Assembly (NCBI GenBank): GCA_024234265.1
Contig: JACKOM010000007.1
Span: forward strand, 1 to 64,000
Direction: 5' to 3'
Length of the DNA: 64,000 nt
From: Oceanospirillaceae bacterium
GTDB taxonomy: Bacteria > Pseudomonadota > Gammaproteobacteria > Pseudomonadales > Oceanobacteraceae
The position numbers and the translations under genes are program-made. Positions within the stretch are counted from its first letter, which is position 1. Every line of letters starts with the position of its first letter. A model generated the notes under the pieces. That model had not been told where the DNA came from and did not search any database. It saw only the letters and a list, made by a program, of their open reading frames with translations. Positions 33,284 to 42,471 of this stretch are shown piece by piece.

Positions 33284-34648
33284 TTATTTTTTAACCGGGC
33301 GCTGCCAGTGATCGATCTGCACCTGTTTGCCGCGGGCCACGGCTAAATTGTTATCGCCCACATCTTTGGTGATGGTGGAGCCGGCACCCACTGTGGCATA
33401 TGCACCGATATTCACCGGCGCCACCAGGGAGGAGTTAGAACCGATAAAGGCGTTATCACCAATCTGGGTTTTGAATTTATTTACACCGTCATAGTTACAG
33501 GTAATGGTGCCTGCGCCCACGTTTACATCGCTGCCTAAGGTAGCATCACCGATATAACTTAAATGGTTTACCTTACTGCCTTTGCCAATTTTGGATTTTT
33601 TAATTTCCACAAAATTGCCCACTTTGGCTTTGTCAGCTAAATCTGCGCCGGGGCGTAAACGAGCGTAGGGGCCAACGTGGCAATCATTAGCCAAGGTGGC
33701 TTCTTCTAAATGGCTGTAGGCTTCAATTTCGCTGCCGGCGCCAATCACGCAATTTTTAATTACGCAGTTCGGGCCAACATAGACGCCGTCACCTAATTCA
33801 ACACGGCCTTCAAATACGGCGTTAATATCGATGACCACATCGCGCCCACAGATTAATTCACCGCGGATATCAATCCGTGCAGGGTCAAGCAGGGTCACAC
33901 CCTGTTCCATTAATTTGCGGCTCAGCTGGGCCTGGTGCCAGCGCTCTAATTCAGCCTGCTGCAAACGGTTATTCACACCGTTGGTTTCTTCGGCAAATTC
34001 AGGGTGCAGGGTTTTAACACACAGGCCATCGGCCACGGCCATGGCAATAATATCGGTCAGATAATATTCGCCCTGGGCGTTGTTATTTTTTAAGGCGGGT
34101 AACCATTGTTTCAGGCGGGCGGTGGGCACGGCCATAATACCGGTATTCACTTCGCGTATTTCACGCTGCGCGGCGCTGGCATCTTTGTGCTCAACGATTG
34201 CCACCACTTGCTGCTCGGCATTACGCACGATACGGCCATAACCTGTGGCATCGTTCATCACCACGGTGAGCAGGCCCATGTTTTTTGCATCCACCAAAGC
34301 AACTAGTGCCTGCAGGGTTTTAGCCTGGGTCAGGGGAACATCGCCGTATAAAATTAATGTCACATCAGAATTGCCAAGTTGTGGCAGGGCCTGTAATACC
34401 GCATGGCCTGTGCCTAACTGCTCCGCCTGAATGGCAAAACTCAGGTCGTCCTGGCCGCCAAAAGCATCACGGATGTGTTGCGCGCCGTGGCCAATCACCA
34501 CGTGCATACGGGCACCTGCAAAGTTGCGTGCAGCATCCAACACATGGCCCAGCATAGGTTTACCCGCAATCGGGTGTAACACTTTTGGCAGGGAGGATTT
34601 CATGCGCGAACCTTGTCCGGCGGCGAGTACAACAACATCAATGTTCAT
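33284..34648 (-). CDS. glmU: Bifunctional GlmU (GlcN-1-P acetyltransferase / UDP-GlcNAc pyrophosphorylase)
   Basis: A 454-residue cytoplasmic enzyme making UDP-GlcNAc for peptidoglycan and lipopolysaccharide. The N-terminal uridyltransferase has LAAGQGSRMKSSLPKVLHPIAGKPM and LILYGDVPL; the C-terminal left-handed beta helix has repeated hexapeptides and the acetyltransferase segment NYDGVNKFKTQIGDNAFIGSNSSLVAPV. Standard length. It is divergent from a TrmB-type regulator, which may control glmUS. Confidence 0.98.
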   Translation of the reverse strand: MNIDVVVLAAGQGSRMKSSLPKVLHPIAGKPMLGHVLDAARNFAGARMHVVIGHGAQHIRDAFGGQDDLSFAIQAEQLGTGHAVLQALPQLGNSDVTLILYGDVPLTQAKTLQALVALVDAKNMGLLTVVMNDATGYGRIVRNAEQQVVAIVEHKDASAAQREIREVNTGIMAVPTARLKQWLPALKNNNAQGEYYLTDIIAMAVADGLCVKTLHPEFAEETNGVNNRLQQAELERWHQAQLSRKLMEQGVTLLDPARIDIRGELICGRDVVIDINAVFEGRVELGDGVYVGPNCVIKNCVIGAGSEIEAYSHLEEATLANDCHVGPYARLRPGADLADKAKVGNFVEIKKSKIGKGSKVNHLSYIGDATLGSDVNVGAGTITCNYDGVNKFKTQIGDNAFIGSNSSLVAPVNIGAYATVGAGSTITKDVGDNNLAVARGKQVQIDHWQRPVKK

Positions 34649-34745
34649 CGGTAACAGCTCTCTTCCTTGTGCACAGCAGGTGCAAACTAAAAAAAATCGG
34701 TAGGGACGCGCAGTCTAGTGGGATACACTGCCATTACAACCTTTA

Positions 34746-34766
34746 TTGTCACAATATAAATGACAA
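34746..34766. promoter_or_regulatory. Candidate TrmB-regulator operator
   Basis: A perfect inverted repeat TTGTCA-N9-TGACAA ends 3 bp before the regulator ATG, between it and glmU. It could serve autorepression; it is about 100 bp from the glmU start. Confidence 0.45.
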
Positions 34767-34769
34767 CCA

Positions 34770-35504
34770 ATGAATTTATCCAGCCTGCAGCATCTTGGCC
34801 TGAGTGAGCGTGAAATAAGCATTTATCATGCTTTAGTTGAACTTGGCCCCACCTCAATCCGCGATTTGGCCGAAAAAACCGCCATTAACCGCGGCACCAC
34901 CTATGAAACCCTCAAGGCCCTGGTCAGCAAGGGCATAGTGAATTATTTACCCAAAGGTAAACGGCGTTATTTTCAGGCGGAAGACCCCGAACGCCTGTTA
35001 GTGCTGGCGGAACAAAAAAAGCTCGATCTGGATAAAACCCTCGCCAAACTGAAAAGCGATATTATCCCCGGCCTGAAACATCTCAAACCCGAATTTAAAA
35101 GCGGTAATGTGCGCTTTTATGAAGGGGATGACGGTGTTGAACTGGTGCTGCGCGATATTCTTGCTTCGGTTGAGCGCAGCGATGAAAAATCCTACCGGGT
35201 TATTTCCACCCAGGCCCTGCGTGAGCATTTATACCGGCCCTTTCCGAATTTCACCAAACAACGTATCGCCAAGGGTATTGCGGTGCAGGTAATTGCGATT
35301 GGCACAGGCGGTGATGAAGCGGAATTAGCCCAACGAAAATGGATGCAGGGTAAGGGCGACGCTTCTTATATTGCGATTTACCCGCCTAAGGTGGCGATGA
35401 TCAGCCTGGCGGATAACAACTACCCCGTAGTAGTGGTGATTGATTCCAACGCGATTGCCCATACCCAGCAGATGATGTTCGACACCCTATGGGCAGCGCT
35501 GTAA
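34770..35504 (+). CDS. TrmB-family transcriptional regulator
   Basis: A 244-residue regulator. The N-terminal winged helix LGLSEREISIYHALVELGPTSIRDLAEKTAINRGTTYETLKALVSKGIVNYLPKG matches the TrmB domain, common for sugar-responsive regulators. A short coiled region (EQKKLDLDKTLAKLKSD) leads to a C-terminal ligand domain with FYEGDDGVELVLRDIL. P. aeruginosa has a DeoR-type regulator, GlmR, between glmS and glmU; here a different family stands divergent to glmU. I infer control of amino-sugar synthesis; no direct proof. Confidence 0.82.
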   Translation: MNLSSLQHLGLSEREISIYHALVELGPTSIRDLAEKTAINRGTTYETLKALVSKGIVNYLPKGKRRYFQAEDPERLLVLAEQKKLDLDKTLAKLKSDIIPGLKHLKPEFKSGNVRFYEGDDGVELVLRDILASVERSDEKSYRVISTQALREHLYRPFPNFTKQRIAKGIAVQVIAIGTGGDEAELAQRKWMQGKGDASYIAIYPPKVAMISLADNNYPVVVVIDSNAIAHTQQMMFDTLWAAL

Positions 35505-35510
35505 AACAGC

Positions 35511-35804
35511 TCAAGCCAAGGCGTCAGTTAATATCGCCAGGGCCTTATTAACCTGCACAGCGATATCCAGGCCTTTTTTCAAATCGGCGAGGGCCTTGTC
35601 CAATTTTTTGCACGCATTTTCCGCGGCCTGTTGCAGGGCTGTAAGTGTTGCACCGCGCTGTTCATTCAGGGCTGTTTCCAGCTTTTCAATTTCATCATCC
35701 AGTGCGTTAAGGGTTTTACGCACTGTGCTGTGCCGGGGCGAATTTAACAAAGCCGCTAATTTACGCCGCACAGCAATTAATTCACCAATTATATCCTTAT
35801 TCAT
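35511..35804 (-). CDS. Hypothetical coiled-coil protein, 97 residues
   Basis: Unrecognised. Almost entirely helical with heptad-like Leu/Ala spacing (LNALDDEIEKLETALNEQ; NACKKLDKALADLKKG), no signal or membrane segment. It overlaps the preceding lipoprotein gene by 8 bp, so the two are co-translated and may work together at the inner face and periplasm or form a pair of structural proteins. It converges on the TrmB gene with only 6 bp between them. Confidence 0.72.
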   Translation of the reverse strand: MNKDIIGELIAVRRKLAALLNSPRHSTVRKTLNALDDEIEKLETALNEQRGATLTALQQAAENACKKLDKALADLKKGLDIAVQVNKALAILTDALA

Positions 35805-36714
35805 TGAGCACTCCTGAAACCTGCAATGCGCTGTTTAACTGCTGAATTTCTTTGCCCAGGGCCAGCCAGGATTTTTTATCCCAATTCTGCTGCTGAATTT
35901 TTGCAATTAATGACTGATTGATGTTGTGTAACTTCTGCATCTGCTGCCAGGCCTTGTCACTTTCATTTTCAATGCGTTGCAGGCTGTGCAGAGCCCAATA
36001 TTGTTGTTCGAATAGCCAACTGCGCTGGATAAGGCTTTGATTTGCAGCCAATGTTAAACGCTGCTGGGTTTCATCCAATAAATTCTGCGCGAGACGCTGG
36101 TGGGAATCGATAAAACCCCTTGCCCCAGAGGTTGCGGTTAATACCAGATCGGCACTTAATTCACTGAGCATCTGGTTAACCACGGGGCCAATATCACGGA
36201 TTATTTGCCGGGCTAATTCATAACGCTCACGGGCCACAAACCAGCCAGTAATTTGGGTAGTCAGGCTGGCGAGGGCCTGCTGCTGGCCTTCAGTAAATTG
36301 CTTATCGTGAATGGCGATGGCGCTGTGCAGTGTTAACAGGCTTTTATTCAGGGCCTGTAAATCAGTTTCTTCTATTAATTGTGCAAGGCTTTGCGCGTAC
36401 AAACGGCAGGTTTCTAACACCTGCAAACGTTGTTGCAGCATGGCATCACTAATGGGTTGTTGTAATTCCGTGCACTGCCCTGTGGGTAAATTTAAGGCGC
36501 GGGCCTGGCAATTTAACGCCTGTTTATTTTCATCCAGTGCGCTTAATACCAGTTTGATATGCAGGCTGTTATCCCTGTGCCATTGCAATGCCTGTGCAGC
36601 ATTTTCACTGCTGGTTTGCAGTGTGTGGCTGAATCCACTGATCACTTCTGCCTGTTGCGGCTGAATGCCACAGGCACTCAACATCAGGCTGATTAAAATA
36701 CACCATAAACGCAT
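35797..36714 (-). CDS. Putative lipoprotein, helical, 305 residues
   Basis: Unrecognised family. The start ATG 36714 gives a compact lipoprotein signal MRLWCILISLMLSACG with lipobox LSAC; an in-frame codon at 36741 would spoil it. The mature protein is very rich in Gln, Leu and Ala and predicted helical throughout (for example QALQWHRDNSLHIKLVLSAL), like a long periplasmic coiled coil. It contains a Cys pair at ALNCQARALNLPTGQCTELQ. It follows the atp operon terminator and is coupled to the small coiled-coil gene. Confidence 0.7.
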   Translation of the reverse strand: MRLWCILISLMLSACGIQPQQAEVISGFSHTLQTSSENAAQALQWHRDNSLHIKLVLSALDENKQALNCQARALNLPTGQCTELQQPISDAMLQQRLQVLETCRLYAQSLAQLIEETDLQALNKSLLTLHSAIAIHDKQFTEGQQQALASLTTQITGWFVARERYELARQIIRDIGPVVNQMLSELSADLVLTATSGARGFIDSHQRLAQNLLDETQQRLTLAANQSLIQRSWLFEQQYWALHSLQRIENESDKAWQQMQKLHNINQSLIAKIQQQNWDKKSWLALGKEIQQLNSALQVSGVLNE

Positions 36715-36740
36715 GTTTTCTTCCCTGAACAACAAAAACA

Positions 36741-36768
36741 AAAAAGGCAGCCGAGGCTGCCTTTTTTA
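36741..36768. terminator. Terminator of the atp operon
   Basis: The stem AAAAAGGCAGC/GCTGCCTTTTT lies 15 bp past the atpC stop on the minus strand and also abuts the lipoprotein start. Confidence 0.9.
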
Positions 36769-36782
36769 TACCAGATGACCGA

Positions 36783-37211
36783 TTAACGGTGACCCAGTTT
36801 TTCGCGAATTTGCTGGATAGTACGCAGCTGAGCTGCGGCTTCCGCCAGCTGAACCGCGGCACGGGAGTAATCAAAGTCACCGCTCTGATTTTCCAGGGCC
36901 TGTTCGGCATGTTTCTTCGCTTCGAGCGCTGCTGCTTCGTTGATGTCATCAGCACGTGCAGCTGTGTCAGCCATAACTGTCACGCTGTTCGGCTGGACTT
37001 CGAGGAAGCCGCCAGACACATAGAAGATTTCTTCTTCACCGTTCTGCTTTTTAATGCGAACGGGGCCTGGAGAAAGCTTGGTTAACAGGGCAGCGTGACC
37101 AGGCATTACACCTATGTCACCACTGGTACCTGCTGCAACAACCAGCTCTACCAGGCCGGAGAAGATAGCCTCTTCAGCGCTGACGATGTCACAATGAACC
37201 GTCATTGCCAT
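36783..37211 (-). CDS. atpC: ATP synthase epsilon subunit
   Basis: A 142-residue central-stalk subunit of F1. N-terminal beta sandwich (TVHCDIVSAEEAIFSGLVELVV, GDIGVMPGHAALLTKLSPGPVRI) and two C-terminal helices rich in Ala and Glu, which can inhibit ATP hydrolysis. It starts at ATG 37211 with AGGAGGG. It is the last gene of the nine-gene atp operon, followed by a terminator. Confidence 0.97.
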   Translation of the reverse strand: MAMTVHCDIVSAEEAIFSGLVELVVAAGTSGDIGVMPGHAALLTKLSPGPVRIKKQNGEEEIFYVSGGFLEVQPNSVTVMADTAARADDINEAAALEAKKHAEQALENQSGDFDYSRAAVQLAEAAAQLRTIQQIREKLGHR

Positions 37212-37226
37212 AGCTAAACCCTCCTA

Positions 37227-38600
37227 TTAAAGGTTTTTGGCCTTTTCAACAGCTTCGTCGATACCGCCAACCATATAGAATGCCTGTTCTGGCAGACTAT
37301 CGAATTCACCAGCCAGGATGCCCTGGAAGCCACGGATAGTGTCTTTCAGAGAAACATACTTACCTGGGGAACCGGTAAAGATTTCAGCTACGAAGAAAGG
37401 CTGGGACAAGAAACGCTCGATCTTACGTGCGCGAGATACCAGCTGCTTGTCTTCTTCAGACAGCTCGTCCATACCGAGGATGGCGATGATGTCTTTCAGT
37501 TCTTTGTAACGCTGCAGTACGGTCTGTACGCCACGGGCAACATCGTAGTGCTCCTGACCGATTACCAGTGGATCCAGCTGACGGGAGGTGGAATCCAGTG
37601 GGTCGATCGCTGGGTAAATACCCTTAGCAGCGATGTCACGGCTCAGTACTACGGTCGCGTCTAAGTGAGCGAAGGTGGTAGCTGGGCTTGGGTCGGTCAA
37701 GTCGTCCGCAGGTACGTATACGGCCTGTACGGAAGTGATAGAACCAGTTTTGGTAGAAGTGATACGTTCCTGCAGAACGCCCATCTCTTCCGCCAGAGTT
37801 GGCTGGTAACCTACCGCAGAAGGCATACGGCCTAACAGAGCAGATACTTCGGTACCGGCCAGGGTGTAACGGTAGATGTTGTCAACGAACAACAGTACGT
37901 CACGACCTTCGTCACGGAACTGCTCAGCCATGGTCAGACCAGTCAGTGCTACGCGCAGACGGTTTCCTGGTGGCTCGTTCATCTGACCGTATACCAGAGC
38001 TACTTTGTCCAGTACGTTTGATTCTGACATTTCGTGGTAGAAGTCGTTACCTTCACGGGTACGTTCACCTACACCGGCAAACACAGAGTAACCGCTGTGC
38101 TCGATCGCGATGTTACGGATCAGTTCCATCATGTTAACGGTCTTACCAACACCCGCACCACCGAACAGACCTACTTTACCACCCTTAGCGAATGGGCAAA
38201 CCAGGTCGATTACTTTGATACCGGTTTCCAGCAGTTCAGAACTGCCAGACTGTTCTGCGTAAGAAGGAGCCTTACGGTGGATAGCAGCACGTGCTTTCTC
38301 GCCGATAGGACCTTTCTCGTCGATTGGGTTACCCAGTACGTCCATGATACGGCCCAGGGTTTCGATACCCACAGGCACGCTGATTGGAGAACCAGTGTTT
38401 TCAGCTACCAGACCACGTTTCAGGCCTTCGGTAGAACCCATCGCGATAGTACGAACCACGCCGTCACCCAGCTGCTGCTGAACTTCGAGAGTGATTTCGG
38501 TACCCACAACCTTTAATGCGTCATATACCTTAGGTACGGCGTTACGTGGGAATTCCACGTCGATTACCGCACCTATGATCTGCACGATCTTTCCGCTCAT
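37227..38600 (-). CDS. atpD: ATP synthase beta subunit
   Basis: A 457-residue catalytic subunit. Walker A GGAGVGKTVNMMEL, catalytic Glu in GVGERTREGNDFY, Walker B LLFVDNIYRYT and the DELSEED-type lever MDELSEEDKQLV are present. The usual Phe in DNIFRFT is Tyr here (DNIYRYT), a mild variant. It lies between atpG and atpC. Confidence 0.98.
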   Translation of the reverse strand: MSGKIVQIIGAVIDVEFPRNAVPKVYDALKVVGTEITLEVQQQLGDGVVRTIAMGSTEGLKRGLVAENTGSPISVPVGIETLGRIMDVLGNPIDEKGPIGEKARAAIHRKAPSYAEQSGSSELLETGIKVIDLVCPFAKGGKVGLFGGAGVGKTVNMMELIRNIAIEHSGYSVFAGVGERTREGNDFYHEMSESNVLDKVALVYGQMNEPPGNRLRVALTGLTMAEQFRDEGRDVLLFVDNIYRYTLAGTEVSALLGRMPSAVGYQPTLAEEMGVLQERITSTKTGSITSVQAVYVPADDLTDPSPATTFAHLDATVVLSRDIAAKGIYPAIDPLDSTSRQLDPLVIGQEHYDVARGVQTVLQRYKELKDIIAILGMDELSEEDKQLVSRARKIERFLSQPFFVAEIFTGSPGKYVSLKDTIRGFQGILAGEFDSLPEQAFYMVGGIDEAVEKAKNL

Positions 38601-38636
38601 GTCCGGATCCTCTATAAATCGTCAAACCTGCAAGCC

Positions 38637-39497
38637 TTAAACAGCTGCAGCACCGCCTACAATCTCGGAGATTTCCTGTGTAATGGCTGCCTGACGAGCT
38701 TTGTTGTACAGCAAATTCAGCTCTTTAATCAGGTTGCCCGCGTTGTCTGTGGCGTTTTTCATTGCCAGCATACGTGCGGCCATTTCACAGGCTGTGTTCT
38801 CAACAACAGCTTGGTAGACCTGGGACTCAATGTAACGAACCAGCAGATCGTTCATCAGATCTTTTGCATCGGGTTCGTAGATGTAATCCCAGTGGTGCTT
38901 CAGCGCCTTGTCTTCATCTGCTTCCAGCGGCAGCAGTTGGGCTACCGTTGGCTGTTGGGTCATGGTGTTAACGAACTTGTTAGACGCCAGGTACAGACGG
39001 TCGATCTGACCATCGTCGTAGGCATCCAGCATGACCTTAACAGCACCGATCAGGTCTTTAATTTCAGGTGCGTCGCCCAGTTTGGTGGTTGCAGCAACCA
39101 CTTTACCGCCGACGGCCTTGAAGAAAGACACGCCTTTTTGACCAACGAGTGCCAGATCGATTTCGATCTTGTTATCACGTTGATCGCGCATGTCCCGCAC
39201 CAACTTACGCAGTAAGTTGGTGTTGAGGCCACCGCACAGGCCGCGATCGGAAGTTACCACAATGTAACCAACGCGCTTGATTTCACGCTCTTGCAGATAA
39301 ATGTGGCGATACTCAGTAGTAGCGTTAGCCATATGGCCCACTACTGCACGGATCTTTTCCGCGAACGGACGGCTTGCAGCCATGCGATCCTGTGCTCTAC
39401 GCATTTTACTGGCCGCAACTTTTTCCATCGCGTTAGTAATTTTCTGCGTATTTTTAATACTGCCAGTTTTCTGCTTTAACTCTTTTCCGACTGCCAT
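38637..39497 (-). CDS. atpG: ATP synthase gamma subunit
   Basis: A 286-residue rotor shaft. The N-terminal helix MAVGKELKQKTGSIKNTQKITNAMEKVAASKMRRAQ and the C-terminal helix LNLLYNKARQAAITQEISEIVGGAAAV form the antiparallel coiled coil; the central fold includes VTSDRGLCGGLNTNLL. Standard length and position between atpA and atpD. Confidence 0.97.
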   Translation of the reverse strand: MAVGKELKQKTGSIKNTQKITNAMEKVAASKMRRAQDRMAASRPFAEKIRAVVGHMANATTEYRHIYLQEREIKRVGYIVVTSDRGLCGGLNTNLLRKLVRDMRDQRDNKIEIDLALVGQKGVSFFKAVGGKVVAATTKLGDAPEIKDLIGAVKVMLDAYDDGQIDRLYLASNKFVNTMTQQPTVAQLLPLEADEDKALKHHWDYIYEPDAKDLMNDLLVRYIESQVYQAVVENTACEMAARMLAMKNATDNAGNLIKELNLLYNKARQAAITQEISEIVGGAAAV

Positions 39498-39540
39498 AAT
39501 GACTGCCCTTTCTCAGCAACCGAGAAGCGACTTGCGTCGC

Positions 39541-41085
39541 TTACCAGGTTTGGGTTGCTTTGAACTTCTCAATACATTCTTTCAGGCCGGCAGCAATTTC
39601 ATCGTTGTAATTGCCTTTAGCGCCGATTTTCGCCATCAAGTCTTTGTATTCAGCGTTTGCGAAGGACAGCAGTGCAGCTTCGAAGGCACCCACTTTCTTG
39701 GCATCCACATCTTTCAGGAAGCCTTCAGTGGCTGCGAACAGAACCAGACCCATCTCTGCAACAGACATTGGGCTGTATTGTTTCTGCTTCATCAGCTCGG
39801 TTACACGCTGACCATGTTCCAGCTGGGCGCGGGTTGCGTTGTCCAGGTCAGAAGCGAACTGAGCGAATGCTGCCAGTTCACGGTACTGAGCCAGAGCCAG
39901 ACGGATACCACCACCCAGTTTCTTGATGATCTTGGTCTGTGCAGCACCACCAACACGGGATACGGAAATACCGGCGTTCATCGCTGGACGGATACCTGAG
40001 TTGAACAGGTTGGTTTCCAGGAAGATCTGACCGTCAGTAATCGAAATTACGTTGGTTGGTACGAACGCAGATACGTCACCGCCCTGGGTTTCAATGATTG
40101 GCAGAGCGGTTAAAGAACCGGTCTGGCCTTTCACTGCGCCATTGGTCATTTTTTCAACGTAATCAGCGTTTACGCGGGAAGCGCGCTCGAGCAGACGGCT
40201 GTGTAAATAGAACACGTCGCCTGGGTAAGCTTCACGTCCTGGTGGACGGCGTAACAGCAGGGAGATCTGACGGTATGCCCAGGCCTGTTTGGTCAGGTCA
40301 TCGTATACGATCAGAGCGTCTTCACCGATGTCACGGAAATATTCACCCATGGAGCAACCGGCGTATGGCGCCAGGAACTGCATAGAAGCTGGATCAGAAG
40401 CAGATGCAGCAACAACGATGGTGTTAGCCATTGCGCCGTGCTCTTCCAGTTTACGTACTACGTTGGCGATAGAAGATTGCTTCTGACCGATGGCAACATA
40501 GATACATTTAATACCGGAGTCTTTCTGGTTGATGATCGCGTCGATCGCCATAGCCGTTTTACCGGTCTGACGGTCACCGATGATCAGCTCACGCTGACCA
40601 CGGCCTACCGGCACCATGGAGTCAACGGATTTGTAACCAGTCTGAACAGGCTGATCTACTGACTGACGAGCGATTACGCCTGGAGCTACTTTCTCTACAG
40701 GGGCAGTCAGCTCGGTGTTCAGAGGACCTTTACCGTCAATTGGGTTACCCAGAGCATCTACCACGCGGCCCAGCATCTGGCGGCCAACGGGTACTTCCAG
40801 GATACGGCCGGTGCACTTAGCTTTCTGACCTTCGGCCAGACCTAAGTAATCACCCAGAACGATTGCACCTACGGAGTCTTGCTCCAGGTTCAGTGCCATA
40901 CCGTACTGGCCGTTTTCAAATTCAATCATCTCGCCGTACATAACATCGGCAAGACCATGGATGCGCACGATACCATCGGATACGGATACGATAGTACCTT
41001 CATTGCGCGCTTCGGAAGACACATCGAGCTTCTCGATGCGCTTCTTGATCACTTCACTGATCTCACTTGGATTCAGTTGCTGCAT
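39541..41085 (-). CDS. atpA: ATP synthase alpha subunit
   Basis: A 514-residue non-catalytic nucleotide-binding subunit. Starts MQQLNPSEISEVIKKRIEKL; Walker A GDRQTGKTAMAIDAI; arginine finger region NSGIRPAMNAGISVSRVGG; C-terminal helical domain. Starts at ATG 41085, 16 bp after atpH. Confidence 0.98.
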   Translation of the reverse strand: MQQLNPSEISEVIKKRIEKLDVSSEARNEGTIVSVSDGIVRIHGLADVMYGEMIEFENGQYGMALNLEQDSVGAIVLGDYLGLAEGQKAKCTGRILEVPVGRQMLGRVVDALGNPIDGKGPLNTELTAPVEKVAPGVIARQSVDQPVQTGYKSVDSMVPVGRGQRELIIGDRQTGKTAMAIDAIINQKDSGIKCIYVAIGQKQSSIANVVRKLEEHGAMANTIVVAASASDPASMQFLAPYAGCSMGEYFRDIGEDALIVYDDLTKQAWAYRQISLLLRRPPGREAYPGDVFYLHSRLLERASRVNADYVEKMTNGAVKGQTGSLTALPIIETQGGDVSAFVPTNVISITDGQIFLETNLFNSGIRPAMNAGISVSRVGGAAQTKIIKKLGGGIRLALAQYRELAAFAQFASDLDNATRAQLEHGQRVTELMKQKQYSPMSVAEMGLVLFAATEGFLKDVDAKKVGAFEAALLSFANAEYKDLMAKIGAKGNYNDEIAAGLKECIEKFKATQTW

Positions 41086-41101
41086 ACGTTGTCCCTCAAA
41101 C

Positions 41102-41641
41102 TCAGGAGTTCATCGCTTCGGCTAACTTAGCCAGCTTGCCGCGCACAGAACCGTCGATTACTAAATCGCCTGCGCGGATGATAACGCCGCCCACCAGAGA
41201 ACTGTCTGTACTGGTAGTTACGCGTACGTCTTTATTTAGCTTGGCCTTGAGAGCTTGAGTCAGTTTGTGCGTTTGGTCTTCGGCCAGGTCAAAAGCGGAG
41301 ACGATAGATACGTCAACGGCTTTTTCCTGCTCAGCTTTCAAGCTTTCGTACTGTTCGGCTATCTGTGGTAACAGGCTTAAACGCTTGTTTTCCGCCAGAA
41401 TGAACATCAGGTTTTTAATGCCTTCGTTCAGCTGGTCTGCACCACATACATCGATCAATGCCTGTGCTTGTTGTACATCAGTAAAACCTGGGTTGCTCAG
41501 CAACTTACCCATCTCTGCAGATTGAGTAACAGAGCCTGCGTAACCCAGCATTTCTGACCACTTCACAAGCGCACCGGCATCCAGTGCGGCCTGAAAGGCT
41601 GCTTTCGCATATGGCCGAGCCAAGGTTGAAAGTTCAGCCAT
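41102..41641 (-). CDS. atpH: ATP synthase delta subunit
   Basis: A 179-residue peripheral-stalk protein that ties the b dimer to the top of F1. N-terminal helical bundle TLARPYAKAAFQAALDAGAL and C-terminal VGGVIIRAGDLVIDGSVRGKLAKL are the family signatures. ATG 41641, 11 bp after atpF. Confidence 0.97.
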   Translation of the reverse strand: MAELSTLARPYAKAAFQAALDAGALVKWSEMLGYAGSVTQSAEMGKLLSNPGFTDVQQAQALIDVCGADQLNEGIKNLMFILAENKRLSLLPQIAEQYESLKAEQEKAVDVSIVSAFDLAEDQTHKLTQALKAKLNKDVRVTTSTDSSLVGGVIIRAGDLVIDGSVRGKLAKLAEAMNS

Positions 41642-41652
41642 GGTAACCTCGC

Positions 41653-42123
41653 TTAGAGCTCTTCAGCCAGTTTGTTCAGCAGTGCGTTGTGCTTTTCCAC
41701 GTCCACAGCGGAACCCAGAATTTTAGTAGCACCCGCAACAGCCAGAGCGGCAACCTGAGCACGTAAAGTTTCTTTCGCGCGGTTAACCTCTTGCTCGATA
41801 TCAGCCTGAGCAGCAGCTTTCAGACGCTCACCTTCCTGACGGGCAGATTCTTTTGCTTCGTCAATGATTTGGTTAGCGCGCTTATTCGCTTGCTCAATGA
41901 TCTGAGCGGCATGCTCTTTTGCTTCACGTAACTGAGCAGTGGCTTTTTCTTGAGCCAGTTTCAGGTCACGTTCAGCGCGGTTAGCGGCATCTAAACCGTC
42001 CGCAATTTTCTTTTGACGCTCTTGCATGGCGTTGGTTAACGGCGGCCATACATACTTCAAGCAGAACAAAACGAAAATTACGAAGGCAATGACTTGGCCA
42101 ACGAGAGTCCAGTTAATATTCAC
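41653..42123 (-). CDS. atpF: ATP synthase b subunit
   Basis: A 156-residue peripheral stalk. One N-terminal membrane helix (WTLVGQVIAFVIFVLFCLKYVWPPL) is followed by a long charged coiled coil. The start codon is GTG at 42123, the position corresponding to the normal MNINWTLVGQ N-terminus. Dimerises and spans from Fo to F1. Confidence 0.97.
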   Translation of the reverse strand: MNINWTLVGQVIAFVIFVLFCLKYVWPPLTNAMQERQKKIADGLDAANRAERDLKLAQEKATAQLREAKEHAAQIIEQANKRANQIIDEAKESARQEGERLKAAAQADIEQEVNRAKETLRAQVAALAVAGATKILGSAVDVEKHNALLNKLAEEL

Positions 42124-42177
42124 GCCTTAGCCCTCTTTAATTCGTTCACAGTTAGGTGTTGTTAGAACAAACCCTAA

Positions 42178-42405
42178 TTAAGCTGCGAACATCAGGTACA
42201 GGCCCAGACCAACACCGATCATTGGAACGGCGTCCAGCAGACCAGCGATCAGGAACATTTTGCCCTGCAGCATAGGAGCCAGTTCAGGTTGACGAGCAGA
42301 GCCTTCTAACAGACGGCCACCCAGCAGACCGAAGCCGATTGCGGTGCCCAGAGCGCCCAGACCAATCATCAGAGCAGCAGCAATAAGAACTAATGAATGT
42401 TCCAT
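42178..42405 (-). CDS. atpE: ATP synthase c subunit
   Basis: A 75-residue proteolipid hairpin with two membrane helices. The polar loop GRLLEGSARQPEL is typical; the ion-carrying carboxylate is in the second helix near MFLIAGLLDAVPMIGVG, where Asp is used as in proton-type rings. Translation should be strong: it has its own spacing of about 54-66 bp on either side, as is usual for the multi-copy subunit. Confidence 0.97.
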   Translation of the reverse strand: MEHSLVLIAAALMIGLGALGTAIGFGLLGGRLLEGSARQPELAPMLQGKMFLIAGLLDAVPMIGVGLGLYLMFAA

Positions 42406-42471
42406 GTTTTTCTCCCAGTTAAGGTTTTAGGTTAAGTTAAAGTTAAGGTTTATTACGGTTGAACAAACTTC

